From positions 83,428-147,427 of the forward strand of contig JABISG010000151.1 of the NCBI GenBank assembly GCA_018699955.1: a stretch of 64,000 nt of DNA, written 5' to 3'. Source of the DNA: Planctomycetaceae bacterium. GTDB lineage: Bacteria; Planctomycetota; Planctomycetia; Planctomycetales; Planctomycetaceae. The stretch's first letter is position 1; each line of letters begins with the position of its first letter. Shown here one piece after another: positions 44,520 through 53,044 of the stretch. A program made the position numbers and the translations under genes. A model generated the notes under the pieces. It made no database searches, was not told the DNA's origin, and was given only the letters and a program-made list of their open reading frames with translations.

Positions 44520-45221
44520 TTATTTGGCACCGGTTGCCGTTGGTTCGCCGTCGTAAGGTTGCTTCGGCGGTTTATTCAAACTCTGGCGTAACTGTTGATT
44601 GCGTCGCTCGGCACGATCAATGTTTCCGGTCACTCGCGCCAGCAAATCAATCAGCCGCTTCTTCTGCTCGTCGGCGCGAAACTTATCGGCCCGAACTTCA
44701 TCCAGTTTTGCCTGCAGGCGAATCACCTCTTCGCGTCGCGTTTCGGTCGTGGCCTGAAGCTGACTGATCTCTTCAGCCAACTTGGTCCCCGCAGCTGTCT
44801 TCTCATTAATCTGCTTCTTGATATCGGCTAGATCGGTCGTCAACTGAACGATCCGCCGATCGATCGCATCAATATCGACTGCGATGAGTTGCTTCGCCGA
44901 CGACAGACGCAGCGTCTCCGCCTCGATCTGCTGGTCGAGCAGTTTGATTCGGTCGTCTTGATCGTCTTTGAGTTTCTTGCGCGCCGCGACGATGACTTCC
45001 GGCATGATGCCCGTCTTGGAGAATCCCTCATCGCTGCGCGATTTCGCTCCCCATGTCGTCCCCGTTTCTGCGACGGTTTTGGTGAACGTAAATTCTGGAA
45101 GTTCTTCGACATCGCCCGCCCAGTTCGGGCCGGCGGCAGTCGTAATCACCGCGATGCCCAGAAACAACAAGCTGGCCACGACGGTAAAAACCGCCAAGCA
45201 TTTGCTGATGGTTGTTAACAC
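44520..45221 (-). CDS. Membrane-anchored coiled-coil protein, cluster gene 1
   Basis: A 233-residue protein: membrane helix at about 7-27 (LAVFTVVASLLFLGIAVIT), a short region, then a continuous coiled coil (about 75-215, for example QLTTDLADIKKQINEKTAAG) and a Pro/Gly tail. A GTG at 45221 follows a GGAA and is preferred to the TTG at 45293 because the helix then starts at the N-terminus. It is followed after 80 bases by the gene ending at 43585. It shares no clear family but the cluster is conserved-looking and has a strong promoter. Confidence 0.72.
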   Translation of the reverse strand: MLTTISKCLAVFTVVASLLFLGIAVITTAAGPNWAGDVEELPEFTFTKTVAETGTTWGAKSRSDEGFSKTGIMPEVIVAARKKLKDDQDDRIKLLDQQIEAETLRLSSAKQLIAVDIDAIDRRIVQLTTDLADIKKQINEKTAAGTKLAEEISQLQATTETRREEVIRLQAKLDEVRADKFRADEQKKRLIDLLARVTGNIDRAERRNQQLRQSLNKPPKQPYDGEPTATGAK

Positions 45222-45576
45222 AATTGTTTCCGACAGGTAAGAAAAGATGCGGTCAATCGCACGGAACCGAGTGAATAGATCCGCACACACCAATTCGAAA
45301 TGAACGGCTTCCGTCCAATGGAAATCGCTCGTGTTGGCCCCGCAAGAGTCCGCACTGTCCTGCCAGCGGACGAAATGTCAGCGTTCATAATACTGTAATT
45401 GAATTATAGAGGTCCATGAAAACACGTGTCAAACAGGAAATCTCCAGCGAAAAAATTCTCCGGTTACCAACCTTGCCCTACCCCCACGGTTTAACCAATC
45501 GTCACAACCGGAATTCTGTGGGAAACAGGTCGCAAGCGGGGCGGCAAACCGACAGCAATCGCATTCGCCTTCCGTT
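45222..45576. other. Intergenic region upstream of the coiled-coil cluster, 355 bases
   Basis: It holds the cluster promoter (45403-45432). Beyond that, up to the stop of the isomerase gene at 45577, no gene or hairpin of note was seen. Confidence 0.55.
45403..45432 (-). promoter_or_regulatory. Sigma-70-like promoter of the coiled-coil cluster
   Basis: On the minus strand TTGACA (45427-45432), 18 bases, TATAAT (45403-45408): both boxes perfect. It is about 180 bases before the GTG at 45221. Confidence 0.72.
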
Positions 45577-46425
45577 TCACCTTCGTGTTATCGAGTCCAT
45601 CAATTTCATTAGACGGCGACCGTACTCAACGTAAGTAGTATAGGCCACTTCTGGATCTTCGTCGGCACTTTTTCCAAGGTGAACGACGGCGACCATGTGT
45701 GGCTCGATTGACAAAATTCCGCCGTAACCCGTTTTCACCAGATCGACCAGAATTTCCCGCGCGCCGCTGTCGCCTTCACCGGGATAGCATTCCTGAACGA
45801 CGCCGGCCGAATCGCGTTTCCAATCTTTCACATGCACGTGAATTACGTGCTCGCGAACGGCTTGGAAAAAATCGACGGTATCGATCTCGCGTTCGTTCCC
45901 TGTGTCGAACACAATCTTGAGAGCCGGGCTATCGACGCGTTCAATGAACTGCAGCGCATGCGCGGGGTCCTGGCTGCCCCAACCGTGACAGTTTTCGTGG
46001 ACCAGAGTCACACCGCCATCGCGTGCCTGTTTTGCCAGAATCTGAAATCGCCGCACGACTTCGTCACCCCACTCTTCGTCCGAGAGTGGGTTCTCTTTGC
46101 GATTGGGGTAGCTCATGCAGCGAATAAATTTTGCGCCGGCGCGCTGCATTCGGGGAATGGCGCGCTGTAGCTCATCGACATCGACCTGAAAGTCACCGTC
46201 AATCGGCCGCGCCCAGTTTGCCAACTGTGAGGCAAAGCCGATGATCTGCTGGCCGGCATCGCTCAGCCGGCCCAGCGCGTCGTCGAATTCGTCGTCGCTC
46301 AAATCGGTGATGCAGGCGCTGCCAATGTTTCGCGGTTCAATGTGCGTCCAACCGAGTTCCTGATGCGCACGAATCTGAGTCGCGAGATCTTCGCCCGCTT
46401 CGTCGGCAATACCGGCATATTCCAT
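45577..46425 (-). CDS. Sugar-phosphate isomerase/epimerase (TIM barrel), copy 1
   Basis: A 282-residue xylose-isomerase-like TIM barrel. Typical strands are GWTHIEPRNIG, GVTLVHENCHGWG, LKIVFDTGNE and HVIHVHVKDWK, with the Glu/His/Asp metal set. No signal peptide, so cytoplasmic. AGAGGGAAC precedes ATG 46425. Substrate unknown (sugars or inositol intermediates are usual). Two paralogues lie in this window (47052, 58290). Confidence 0.88.
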   Translation of the reverse strand: MEYAGIADEAGEDLATQIRAHQELGWTHIEPRNIGSACITDLSDDEFDDALGRLSDAGQQIIGFASQLANWARPIDGDFQVDVDELQRAIPRMQRAGAKFIRCMSYPNRKENPLSDEEWGDEVVRRFQILAKQARDGGVTLVHENCHGWGSQDPAHALQFIERVDSPALKIVFDTGNEREIDTVDFFQAVREHVIHVHVKDWKRDSAGVVQECYPGEGDSGAREILVDLVKTGYGGILSIEPHMVAVVHLGKSADEDPEVAYTTYVEYGRRLMKLMDSITRR

Positions 46426-46613
46426 GGGTTGTTCCCTCTGTCTAATTTGGCTGCGACATTCTCATTCGACGTTATCGACGTTCTTCCATAATCGCGATGT
46501 AACCGGTACGCTGGTGCGCGGCGGTCTCCGCTTGAGGGTATCGCAAGTCCTCACCGTTTTCATGTCTCTGCTGCTTCTTATTTCTCGTGCGAATAGAAAC
46601 AGAAAGAAAAACG

Positions 46614-46997
46614 ATGGCCGAGCCCGAGAGAATTCCCTGTCCGGTGTGCGGAGAGAAGATCATCGCGACAGCAAGCATCTGTCGCTTCTGTGGTGAGCAA
46701 GTCGGCGAAGTCCGGCCATCGCGAGAGGAAGGCGACTCGACCGGAGGCGTCATTCCGTACAAGAACATGCCGGCGCTGATCGCTTATTACTGCGGCGTGT
46801 TCTCAATCATCCCCTGCTTTCCCATCGGCATCGTTGCCGTCGTGCTGGGCATTATGGGGTTGAAGCGAGCGAAACAACATCCAGAGGTCAAGGGGAAGGC
46901 ACACGCCTGGATCGGCATTATCGCCGGCGGAATCTTCGGACTCATCTGGACCGCAACGACGGTGTTGGGAATCATCGCGGCGGCGGCAGGTCGATAG
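46614..46997 (+). CDS. Zinc-ribbon membrane protein (DUF4190-like)
   Basis: A 127-residue protein: N-terminal zinc ribbon with CPVCGEKI and CRFCGEQ, a linker, and two membrane helices (about 62-85 and 100-122) with YCGVFSIIPCFPIGIVAVVLG and KAHAWIGIIAGGIFGLIW, a pattern seen in DUF4190. The frame starts at GTG 46587, but ATG 46614 gives a tidier N-terminus. Role unknown; the ribbon could bind nucleic acid or protein at the membrane. Confidence 0.8.
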   Translation: MAEPERIPCPVCGEKIIATASICRFCGEQVGEVRPSREEGDSTGGVIPYKNMPALIAYYCGVFSIIPCFPIGIVAVVLGIMGLKRAKQHPEVKGKAHAWIGIIAGGIFGLIWTATTVLGIIAAAAGR

Positions 46998-47001
46998 TCC
47001 A

Positions 47002-47050
47002 GCTGCGATTCAACGAATCGCAGCGTCAGCGGTGCATTGCACCGCAGCTG
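47002..47050. repeat. Repeat family D: two adjoining hairpins
   Basis: GCTGCGATTC-AAC-GAATCGCAGC (47002-47024), then GCGGTGCA-T-TGCACCGC (47029-47045). They fill the convergent gap between the zinc-ribbon and isomerase genes and may serve as terminators for both; there is no T-run. The second matches the hairpin at 51044-51068. Confidence 0.7.
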
Positions 47051-47051
47051 A

Positions 47052-48014
47052 TTACGCCAGCGCTTTCGCGACCGACGTGCGCATCTTTTCCAAACCGGTC
47101 TTGGCAACAACCATCGGGTCCTGTTTCCAGTAGTCGCGGTTGAACAGTTCCAGCGACAAAACACAACGGCAGTTGTTATCGCGCAGCATTCGCAGAATCT
47201 TGCCAATCGGGGCAACACCATCACCCGGGTAAACGCGGTGCGAATCGTTCATCTCTTTTCGCGGCGGATTGGCCGGGTAGTCGTTCATGTGGAAGACGTG
47301 AATCGCCTGCGGGCCGAGCAATTTCAGGCCGTTGAAGTCCGATCCGCCCTTGAAAATGTGGTAGACGTCGGGCAGCAGGCAGGCATCGGGATGGCCGCTC
47401 TCGACGGCGACAAACGTCGTCTCTCCCAACCGCGACAATGACTTCGAGAATCCCCACACCTCGGCTTGTGGAATCACATCCATCTCGCGGCCCAACTCCA
47501 GCAACGCCCGATATCGATCAGCGGCTGCAAACAGATCGAGATCGGTCTGATTCGTTGCGCCGACGGGCGGTGCGGCGATGCGTTTGCCGCCAATTTGTTT
47601 GAGCGTGTCCATGTCGCGTTTGGCCTGTTCGAGGCCCATCTTTCGCTCGTTGTCATCATCAACAATCCAGCGAGCGAAGCCGATTGCACTTTCGACGGTG
47701 AGACCCAAAGCGCTGATTTGTTTTCCGAGTTCTTTCAAATCGCCGCCCGACTTGACGTAAGCATCGATTTCTCGCATCCAGGGTTCGATCGAGTCGTAAC
47801 CCGCTTTGGCTGCGAGTTCGACCTGCCTGACGATGCCCAGCTGTTGACCGCGGACGGTGCTCATGTTGAGGCAGAATTGGAACGGAGGCGGCGTTGCTTC
47901 CGTGGAATCGCGAGCGACCGCAGGTTCGGAGTTCGGCAGCGAACAGAGCAGGCCGGCTCCAATTGTCGAACCGGAGGCAGCGAGCAATTGGCGACGGGAG
48001 AGTTTGTCGTTCAT
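47052..48014 (-). CDS. Sugar-phosphate isomerase/epimerase, Tat-exported, copy 2
   Basis: A 320-residue TIM barrel with a twin-arginine signal (SRRQLLAASGSTIGAGLL). Barrel motifs: GYDSIEPWMREI, IPQAEVWGFSKSL, ACLLPDVYHIFKG and IHVFHMNDYP. ATG 48014 is favoured over ATG 48053 since the Tat signal then starts near the N-terminus. The signal suggests it acts in the periplasm, unusual for isomerases but common among planctomycete members. Substrate unknown. Confidence 0.87.
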   Translation of the reverse strand: MNDKLSRRQLLAASGSTIGAGLLCSLPNSEPAVARDSTEATPPPFQFCLNMSTVRGQQLGIVRQVELAAKAGYDSIEPWMREIDAYVKSGGDLKELGKQISALGLTVESAIGFARWIVDDDNERKMGLEQAKRDMDTLKQIGGKRIAAPPVGATNQTDLDLFAAADRYRALLELGREMDVIPQAEVWGFSKSLSRLGETTFVAVESGHPDACLLPDVYHIFKGGSDFNGLKLLGPQAIHVFHMNDYPANPPRKEMNDSHRVYPGDGVAPIGKILRMLRDNNCRCVLSLELFNRDYWKQDPMVVAKTGLEKMRTSVAKALA

Positions 48015-48118
48015 GGCGACCGTTCCCACCGGGCGTGACCCGTGGGCTTTCATGCGGGTGGAGTGGTTCTTGTTGATTTGTTAATCATCGACCGTCAAAT
48101 AGCGGTTGTCAAATCAAC

Positions 48119-49645
48119 TCACCCTGTCCCCTGCCCGCGGTCGAACGCTTCGAGGTCGCGCGTGAACAATGCCAGCGTCGTTTGGAGGGTGTCGTTGCCG
48201 ATGGTCCATTGCGGATTGTCGTCGGTGAATTTGTTGCAGTGATCCACCAGCAGTCGATAGAGAAACTTGAACAGATGCCGGGGGACGCGGAGCCGTGCAA
48301 ACAGCAACACCAACTGGTCCTGTCCAATCGTTTCGTCAAACAGATCGCGGATACCGGGTTTGAGTTCGGACACCGTCGCGCAGGCACGGATGCGTTCGCT
48401 GGCGACGTCGTACAACGTTTCCCCAGTCCAATCGAGCGACGTAATGAGGTTCTGTTTATCGAGCCGCGAGCGTTCGTAAAATTCCTTCTTCTCACGATCG
48501 AGGTAATAGACCACCTCGGCCGGCAGCAACAGCTTGAAGCCGATCTCCGGATGCTTCAAAAACTTGTTGTCGAACATCGGCCACAACAGGTCGCGCATCC
48601 GTTCGGGCGATCCATTCACCAAATGTGGCTCATCGACTCGATCGACAAGTACTGCCATGCTCCGGAAACCAAGCGTTTTGAGCAGGTTTTGCAGCTTCAA
48701 CAGCAACTCGTAACGGTCGTCGCTGCGATCCTTGCCGGGAATTGGCTGGCCGGCAATCTGTTGTCGGTCGAAACGCGAGAGCAGTTGTCGGAGCGAATTC
48801 GGCAGATGATCGAAGACGCGAATTTGCCGCGATACCCGCCATGCTTTCCACATCAAACTGCCTTGCCGCCATAGCCAGGGAAACCAACCGGCCAACAGCA
48901 GAACGGGAATCCACCAGACGAACAACTCTTTGAAGCCGGACAGATTCCATCGCAGTGCGACAGTCGCCACCGAACTGACCGCCCCGGCCGCGAGGTCCCA
49001 TTGTGACCACCACGCGTGAAATTTGAGTTTGCGCTTCAGCGCTTTCCAGCGCTGTTTGGCGGGCTGATCGAATGTGTGATCGTAAAAGGCGGCCAGCAGT
49101 AACAGGTCGCGTTTCTGGATCTTCGTCAGCCGAGCGAGTGATTCGGATGTGACCGTTGGTCGTGCGTCTTGCGATGGTTCGGATTCTGCCCTGTTGTCGT
49201 TCGAAATGGCATTCTCGTTCAAGATGGCATCGACCAGCCGTGTCACGCTCAATTTTAGAATTGCGTCCATATGGTCCCACAACCGCCAATGCGACAGCGC
49301 ACGCTCCGGCTTGCGTTGACGACCGTGCAGACGTTCGCGGAAACAGTCGAGAAACGGATTGAAGTCGTCGTACTCGACAACGAACGCTCGCTCTTCGGGG
49401 TGGTTGCGATTGTACTTTTGAATCTCTCCAACAATTTGCAGACGCAGTGCCGTCTTGCCGCTCCCTTTTTCACCGAACACAACCGACGTGGATGGATTGG
49501 CCGGGTTCCCGAAGATCTTGTCCCAGGCGGGGTGATGCGTTGCTTCGAGACAGTACTGCTTGAAGACGTGGTCAACCTGTGCGTCTTCCTGGCCAAAAGG
49601 GTTTTCAGCAATGCCGTGATGTTCGAGAAACTGCTGAACTTTCAT
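48119..49645 (-). CDS. KAP-like P-loop NTPase with membrane helices inside the NTPase domain
   Basis: A 508-residue protein. Walker A is VVFGEKGSGKTALRLQ (GEKGSGKT at 58-65), and Walker B is MAVLVDRVDEP (330-340). Between them lie two hydrophobic stretches, about 216-236 and 240-260 (LFVWWIPVLLLAGWFPWLW). Helices inserted between Walker A and B are the mark of KAP NTPases. The C-terminal part is helical with a candidate sensor Arg (ERSRLDKQNLITSLDW). The start is ATG 49645, since the frame above it crosses repeat family A. It stands alone; no toxin or defence gene is next to it. Confidence 0.72.
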   Translation of the reverse strand: MKVQQFLEHHGIAENPFGQEDAQVDHVFKQYCLEATHHPAWDKIFGNPANPSTSVVFGEKGSGKTALRLQIVGEIQKYNRNHPEERAFVVEYDDFNPFLDCFRERLHGRQRKPERALSHWRLWDHMDAILKLSVTRLVDAILNENAISNDNRAESEPSQDARPTVTSESLARLTKIQKRDLLLLAAFYDHTFDQPAKQRWKALKRKLKFHAWWSQWDLAAGAVSSVATVALRWNLSGFKELFVWWIPVLLLAGWFPWLWRQGSLMWKAWRVSRQIRVFDHLPNSLRQLLSRFDRQQIAGQPIPGKDRSDDRYELLLKLQNLLKTLGFRSMAVLVDRVDEPHLVNGSPERMRDLLWPMFDNKFLKHPEIGFKLLLPAEVVYYLDREKKEFYERSRLDKQNLITSLDWTGETLYDVASERIRACATVSELKPGIRDLFDETIGQDQLVLLFARLRVPRHLFKFLYRLLVDHCNKFTDDNPQWTIGNDTLQTTLALFTRDLEAFDRGQGTG

Positions 49646-49688
49646 CGTTTTTCGCTTATTCGCAAAGTGAGTTACAAGACTTGCTATC

Positions 49689-49709
49689 GGGTGCCACTGG
49701 CGTGTCGCC
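49689..49709. repeat. Repeat family A, half copy
   Basis: GGGTGCCACTGGCGTGTCGC then C, 44 bases upstream of the KAP-like start; the second arm is truncated. Confidence 0.65.
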
Positions 49710-49879
49710 GATCGAGTTTTAACGCGGTACGCAACGCCGCCGGTAGCAGTTCGGGACATCGCGGGTTTTGTTGCGCGAAATCTGGGAAATCTGAACCACC
49801 AACGGCAGAACGGCTGCAATTTTCGCAGCCGCTGCTCTGAAATCAAGCCCACAGTAAGTCGGGTGGCGAGAACTCAGTT

Positions 49880-51025
49880 TCAACGCAGTTCGGTGGTTGA
49901 GATACTCATATCCGAGAAGAGCCGCCTCACGGCCGGCGAAACTCGTCCTGAACACATCAGCAGTGCCGGCGTAGTGGGATGTCTTCTGCGAATGTCGGCC
50001 CGCATTGCTGAGACATCATCCGTCGCGAGCAGAAAATCGGCCGAGTAAACAGCGATGCAGGTTCCGCCTGCGAGAACGGCAGTCGGCACACCAGCATCTT
50101 CGAGACGCACAATCTTTTGCTTCCGGTCGATGTCGATCAGCATCCGCAACTCGTCGTTAGTCGCCAATGCATCGGCTTCGCACTCGGCTCTGGAAGCGAC
50201 TGCGACCACGGCAGCACGGTTCTCGACGTGTTTCAATTTTCGCAGCTGAGACATAAAAATGAGCCGCTGGCCGGTCGTAAAGTATGGCGACGTAAGAAAC
50301 GTCTTTCGCGTTTTCTCGCCAACGCCCATTGCCTTCAAATCGCGGTCCATCTTGCGATTGATTTCGTGCGGCAATTTGACGAGCAGCGTCGTTTGCATTT
50401 CGGCGGTCATCGGGACCAATCCCAGCCCGGGAACGGCCGCGCTCATGCCGACTTTGCCCACAAGTTTTCCGAGTCCCTTTCGCGTGGCGAGATTGTCGAT
50501 CAGTGGTTTGAGAATGGGGTTAGTCGTCTCCGGATCGCAGCCAACGTCGAAAGCGATTCGCCGGCGGGTGACACTTCCGGCACGACGGTCGGCCGGATGC
50601 AATTGCGTTGAAGCAAGTCGTTTCATCCCTTTGGGAACTCCCAGCACGGCACCGAGGGGATTCTTCAACAGCGTTCGGACTCCACGCGGTGTCTGCGAGA
50701 CCGATTCGACCAGGCCACCGACGAATTGTGGATTGCGACTGAGACTGTCGGCCCGCTTGATGGCCCTGATTTCCTGCAACCGCACTCCCAGCATGTTCAG
50801 ACCATCGACGGTGAGATTTCCCCAACGCGTCTTGATGCGGAACTGATAGCGGTGATCTTTGACGGTGACGCCGTCTTCGATTCTGTAATCTGGACCGTGC
50901 AGAATATCGGCTCGAAGAATGTCGGCGGCGCGCAGGGTTGCATCGGCAGCGACCGACGCATCAGCGGCAATCGCCAGATGCAGCAAAGCACATATCACGA
51001 GGAAAGCAGTTCGAGACAGTAACAT
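49880..51025 (-). CDS. Exported protein of unknown function
   Basis: A 381-residue protein with a signal peptide (MLLSRTAFLVICALLHLAIA, cleavage after ADA). The N-terminal part has GPDYRIEDGVTVKDHRYQFRI-like strands and later LVEVSQTP-type segments: LVESVSQTPRGVRTLLKNPLGAVLGVPKG. The C-terminal third looks alpha/beta (AVLAGGTCIAVYSADFLLAT). AAGGAC precedes ATG 51025. Not recognised. It is downstream of the flagellin genes on the same strand, separated by a hairpin. Confidence 0.72.
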   Translation of the reverse strand: MLLSRTAFLVICALLHLAIAADASVAADATLRAADILRADILHGPDYRIEDGVTVKDHRYQFRIKTRWGNLTVDGLNMLGVRLQEIRAIKRADSLSRNPQFVGGLVESVSQTPRGVRTLLKNPLGAVLGVPKGMKRLASTQLHPADRRAGSVTRRRIAFDVGCDPETTNPILKPLIDNLATRKGLGKLVGKVGMSAAVPGLGLVPMTAEMQTTLLVKLPHEINRKMDRDLKAMGVGEKTRKTFLTSPYFTTGQRLIFMSQLRKLKHVENRAAVVAVASRAECEADALATNDELRMLIDIDRKQKIVRLEDAGVPTAVLAGGTCIAVYSADFLLATDDVSAMRADIRRRHPTTPALLMCSGRVSPAVRRLFSDMSISTTELR

Positions 51026-51043
51026 ATCGCAATGTCCTTACGT

Positions 51044-51068
51044 AGCTGCGGTGCGTTGCACCGCAGCT
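51044..51068. repeat. Repeat family D hairpin
   Basis: AGCTGCGGTGC-GTT-GCACCGCAGCT, a perfect 11-base stem between the small helical gene and the exported protein. A related hairpin is at 47029-47045. No T-run. Confidence 0.75.
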
Positions 51069-51089
51069 GTATTGATGCAAGTGTTTGGA

Positions 51090-51341
51090 TTAGCGCGCTG
51101 GCTTACTTGTGAGTTCACTTAATAGTTCTTGCGCGGTGTTTAGAACCTGCGCGTTTGCGAGGGCTTGCTGCTTGAGCTCCGGGAGCTTCGTGACGGCGGC
51201 GACGGTTTTTGACGCGCTTTCGCCTGGATGATCGGCGAGGCCGCCTGCGACACTTCTTGCCACGTATTCCACTTCGTTTATCGCTCGATCAATTCCTCCG
51301 AGCGCCTGATTCGCCGTGGAAGAAAGTGCCTGGATTCCCAT
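51090..51341 (-). CDS. Small helical protein downstream of flagellin
   Basis: An 83-residue, Ala-rich helical protein (GIQALSSTANQALGGIDRAI, VAAVTKLPELKQQALANAQV). AAGGCGG precedes its ATG. It starts 68 bases after the flagellin stop and is probably co-transcribed. It could be a flagellin chaperone or filament accessory protein, but no known family was recognised. Confidence 0.7.
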   Translation of the reverse strand: MGIQALSSTANQALGGIDRAINEVEYVARSVAGGLADHPGESASKTVAAVTKLPELKQQALANAQVLNTAQELLSELTSKPAR

Positions 51342-51409
51342 TGTGATGCCGCCTTTTTAATTGAAAACGCCCCACAAAATGCGGTGCGAGAATCGCCGTT
51401 CGTTACGAA

Positions 51410-52813
51410 TTAAAACCTGACCGCCGCGCTCCTGAGCAGGCTGAGTACGTTTTGATTTCGCAGATTGCTGATGGAAAGTGCCTGCAAGGTTGTCTGTTCC
51501 AGCAGTTGGTTATTGGCCAACAGAGCGCTCTCCAGGGCGAGATCCGTGTCGCGGACTGCCGACAATGCCGAGGAAACGTTTTCGATCTGACTGTCCAGAA
51601 CGCGAGAAGCGGAGTCGAGGGTGAACTTCTTGAAGCCGCCGATTGTTGCCTGCGTGCGAGAGGCATCGGCCGCTGCATCGTCGAGAATCTTCAGTGCTTC
51701 GGCCGCTCGTCCTGACGTCAGAGTGTTCGCCCCGCCACTTCGCAATGACGAAAGCTTGCCGGTGACGCCGCCCACGCTGGAAGTGTGAAGATTTCCCAGC
51801 CCGATCCGTGCCGTGCTGGAGACCGACGAGCCAACGTTGAATTCCAACCCGTCGCCGGAGATGGTGAAGGATGAAAGCGCACCGCTGGCTGTTGGGTCGA
51901 TTTCGACGACGATGGCGTACCTGTTTGTGTTGACGTTGAAGGTTGTGCCATTGCCCGTGTATTGCGTTCCATCGATGGTGGCGAGCGCGTCGGTTCCCGT
52001 TTGCGTGGTCGCTGTCGCGAATGAGCCGGCCGTCGCATCGATGGAAATCGTTGCCGCCGATCCATAATCGACCGTCGTGAAATCGACCGTCGAGCCGTTG
52101 ACTCGATTGGCCGTTATTCCCGTCAGGTAGGTTACTGCATTGAATGCATCGGTGATGGTTTGGGTGTCGGCACCGTTGGCCAAATCGATGGTCGTCGTAC
52201 CATCGGGGCCTTCGACGGTTAATGTTGTGGCGGACCCCAGAGACCCACCTGTGTATTGGTCGGTGCGCTGCGTGGCTTGCTGGGTGACATTGATGCTGAC
52301 GGTGACATCGTCGCTGGTGGTTTTGTCCAGAACATCAACATCGAGCACTTCCGCCGTATCGACGCCACTGGTGCGGTAACCGGACGAACCATCGAGTAAA
52401 CGACGTCCGTTGAACGTCGTTTGTGCAAGGCTATCGATGGCAGCCAGCGCCTGGTCGAGTTGGATTTGGTTGGCCGCGACCTCATCGGCAGAAAGTGAGC
52501 CGTCGGCGGCGGCGACCACAAGCGCGCGGGCCGTTGTCAGTTGCGTGAGGATTTCGCCGGCGGCCGCATCGGCCGTGTTCAATTGGGCGGAGGCTCGCGT
52601 AACCGACTCCGATGCTTGTTCGGCCGCCTTCAGTTCCGTTTCGAGCAGGCGCGCACTGACCAGGCCCGACGGATCATCCTTGGCGGAATTGATTCGCCGG
52701 AGCGTACTGATTCGCTTTTGGTTTTGCGTGATCGCTTTGCCAAGTTGGGTCAGGCGACTGAGCGCGCGTAGCTGCGCGGTGCCTAGCGATCCAATACTGC
52801 CAATACGCGACAT
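51410..52813 (-). CDS. Flagellin
   Basis: A 467-residue filament protein. The N-terminal D0/D1 helices (QNQKRISTLRRINSAKDDPS, LVSARLLETELKAAEQASES) and C-terminal helices (VRDTDLALESALLANNQLLE, LRNQNVLSLLRSAAVRF) match bacterial flagellin, with a beta-rich variable middle (about 150-370). The C-terminus runs six residues beyond the usual VLSLLR. GAGG lies ahead of ATG 52813. A single flagellin with no other structural flagellar gene nearby implies the rest is elsewhere. Confidence 0.92.
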   Translation of the reverse strand: MSRIGSIGSLGTAQLRALSRLTQLGKAITQNQKRISTLRRINSAKDDPSGLVSARLLETELKAAEQASESVTRASAQLNTADAAAGEILTQLTTARALVVAAADGSLSADEVAANQIQLDQALAAIDSLAQTTFNGRRLLDGSSGYRTSGVDTAEVLDVDVLDKTTSDDVTVSINVTQQATQRTDQYTGGSLGSATTLTVEGPDGTTTIDLANGADTQTITDAFNAVTYLTGITANRVNGSTVDFTTVDYGSAATISIDATAGSFATATTQTGTDALATIDGTQYTGNGTTFNVNTNRYAIVVEIDPTASGALSSFTISGDGLEFNVGSSVSSTARIGLGNLHTSSVGGVTGKLSSLRSGGANTLTSGRAAEALKILDDAAADASRTQATIGGFKKFTLDSASRVLDSQIENVSSALSAVRDTDLALESALLANNQLLEQTTLQALSISNLRNQNVLSLLRSAAVRF

Positions 52814-53044
52814 GAGCGCACTTTTTCCTCAATTTCGGCGGAATGCCGACTTTGGGAACTCTACCTTGCTGGAATTGGCAGTCAAAAAAGGGGCCGATAA
52901 ATCGGGCAATCGGAGGAGATGCACGCCGTGAATATTGCGTAATATCAACCGCGCCATCGCGACAAAACCGTCGCGATCATCAGAACCATTAGAAGCAGTG
53001 CCACCGGCTCACGGCGAAGAGACTCGCGATTTTGCGGCCCGGGC

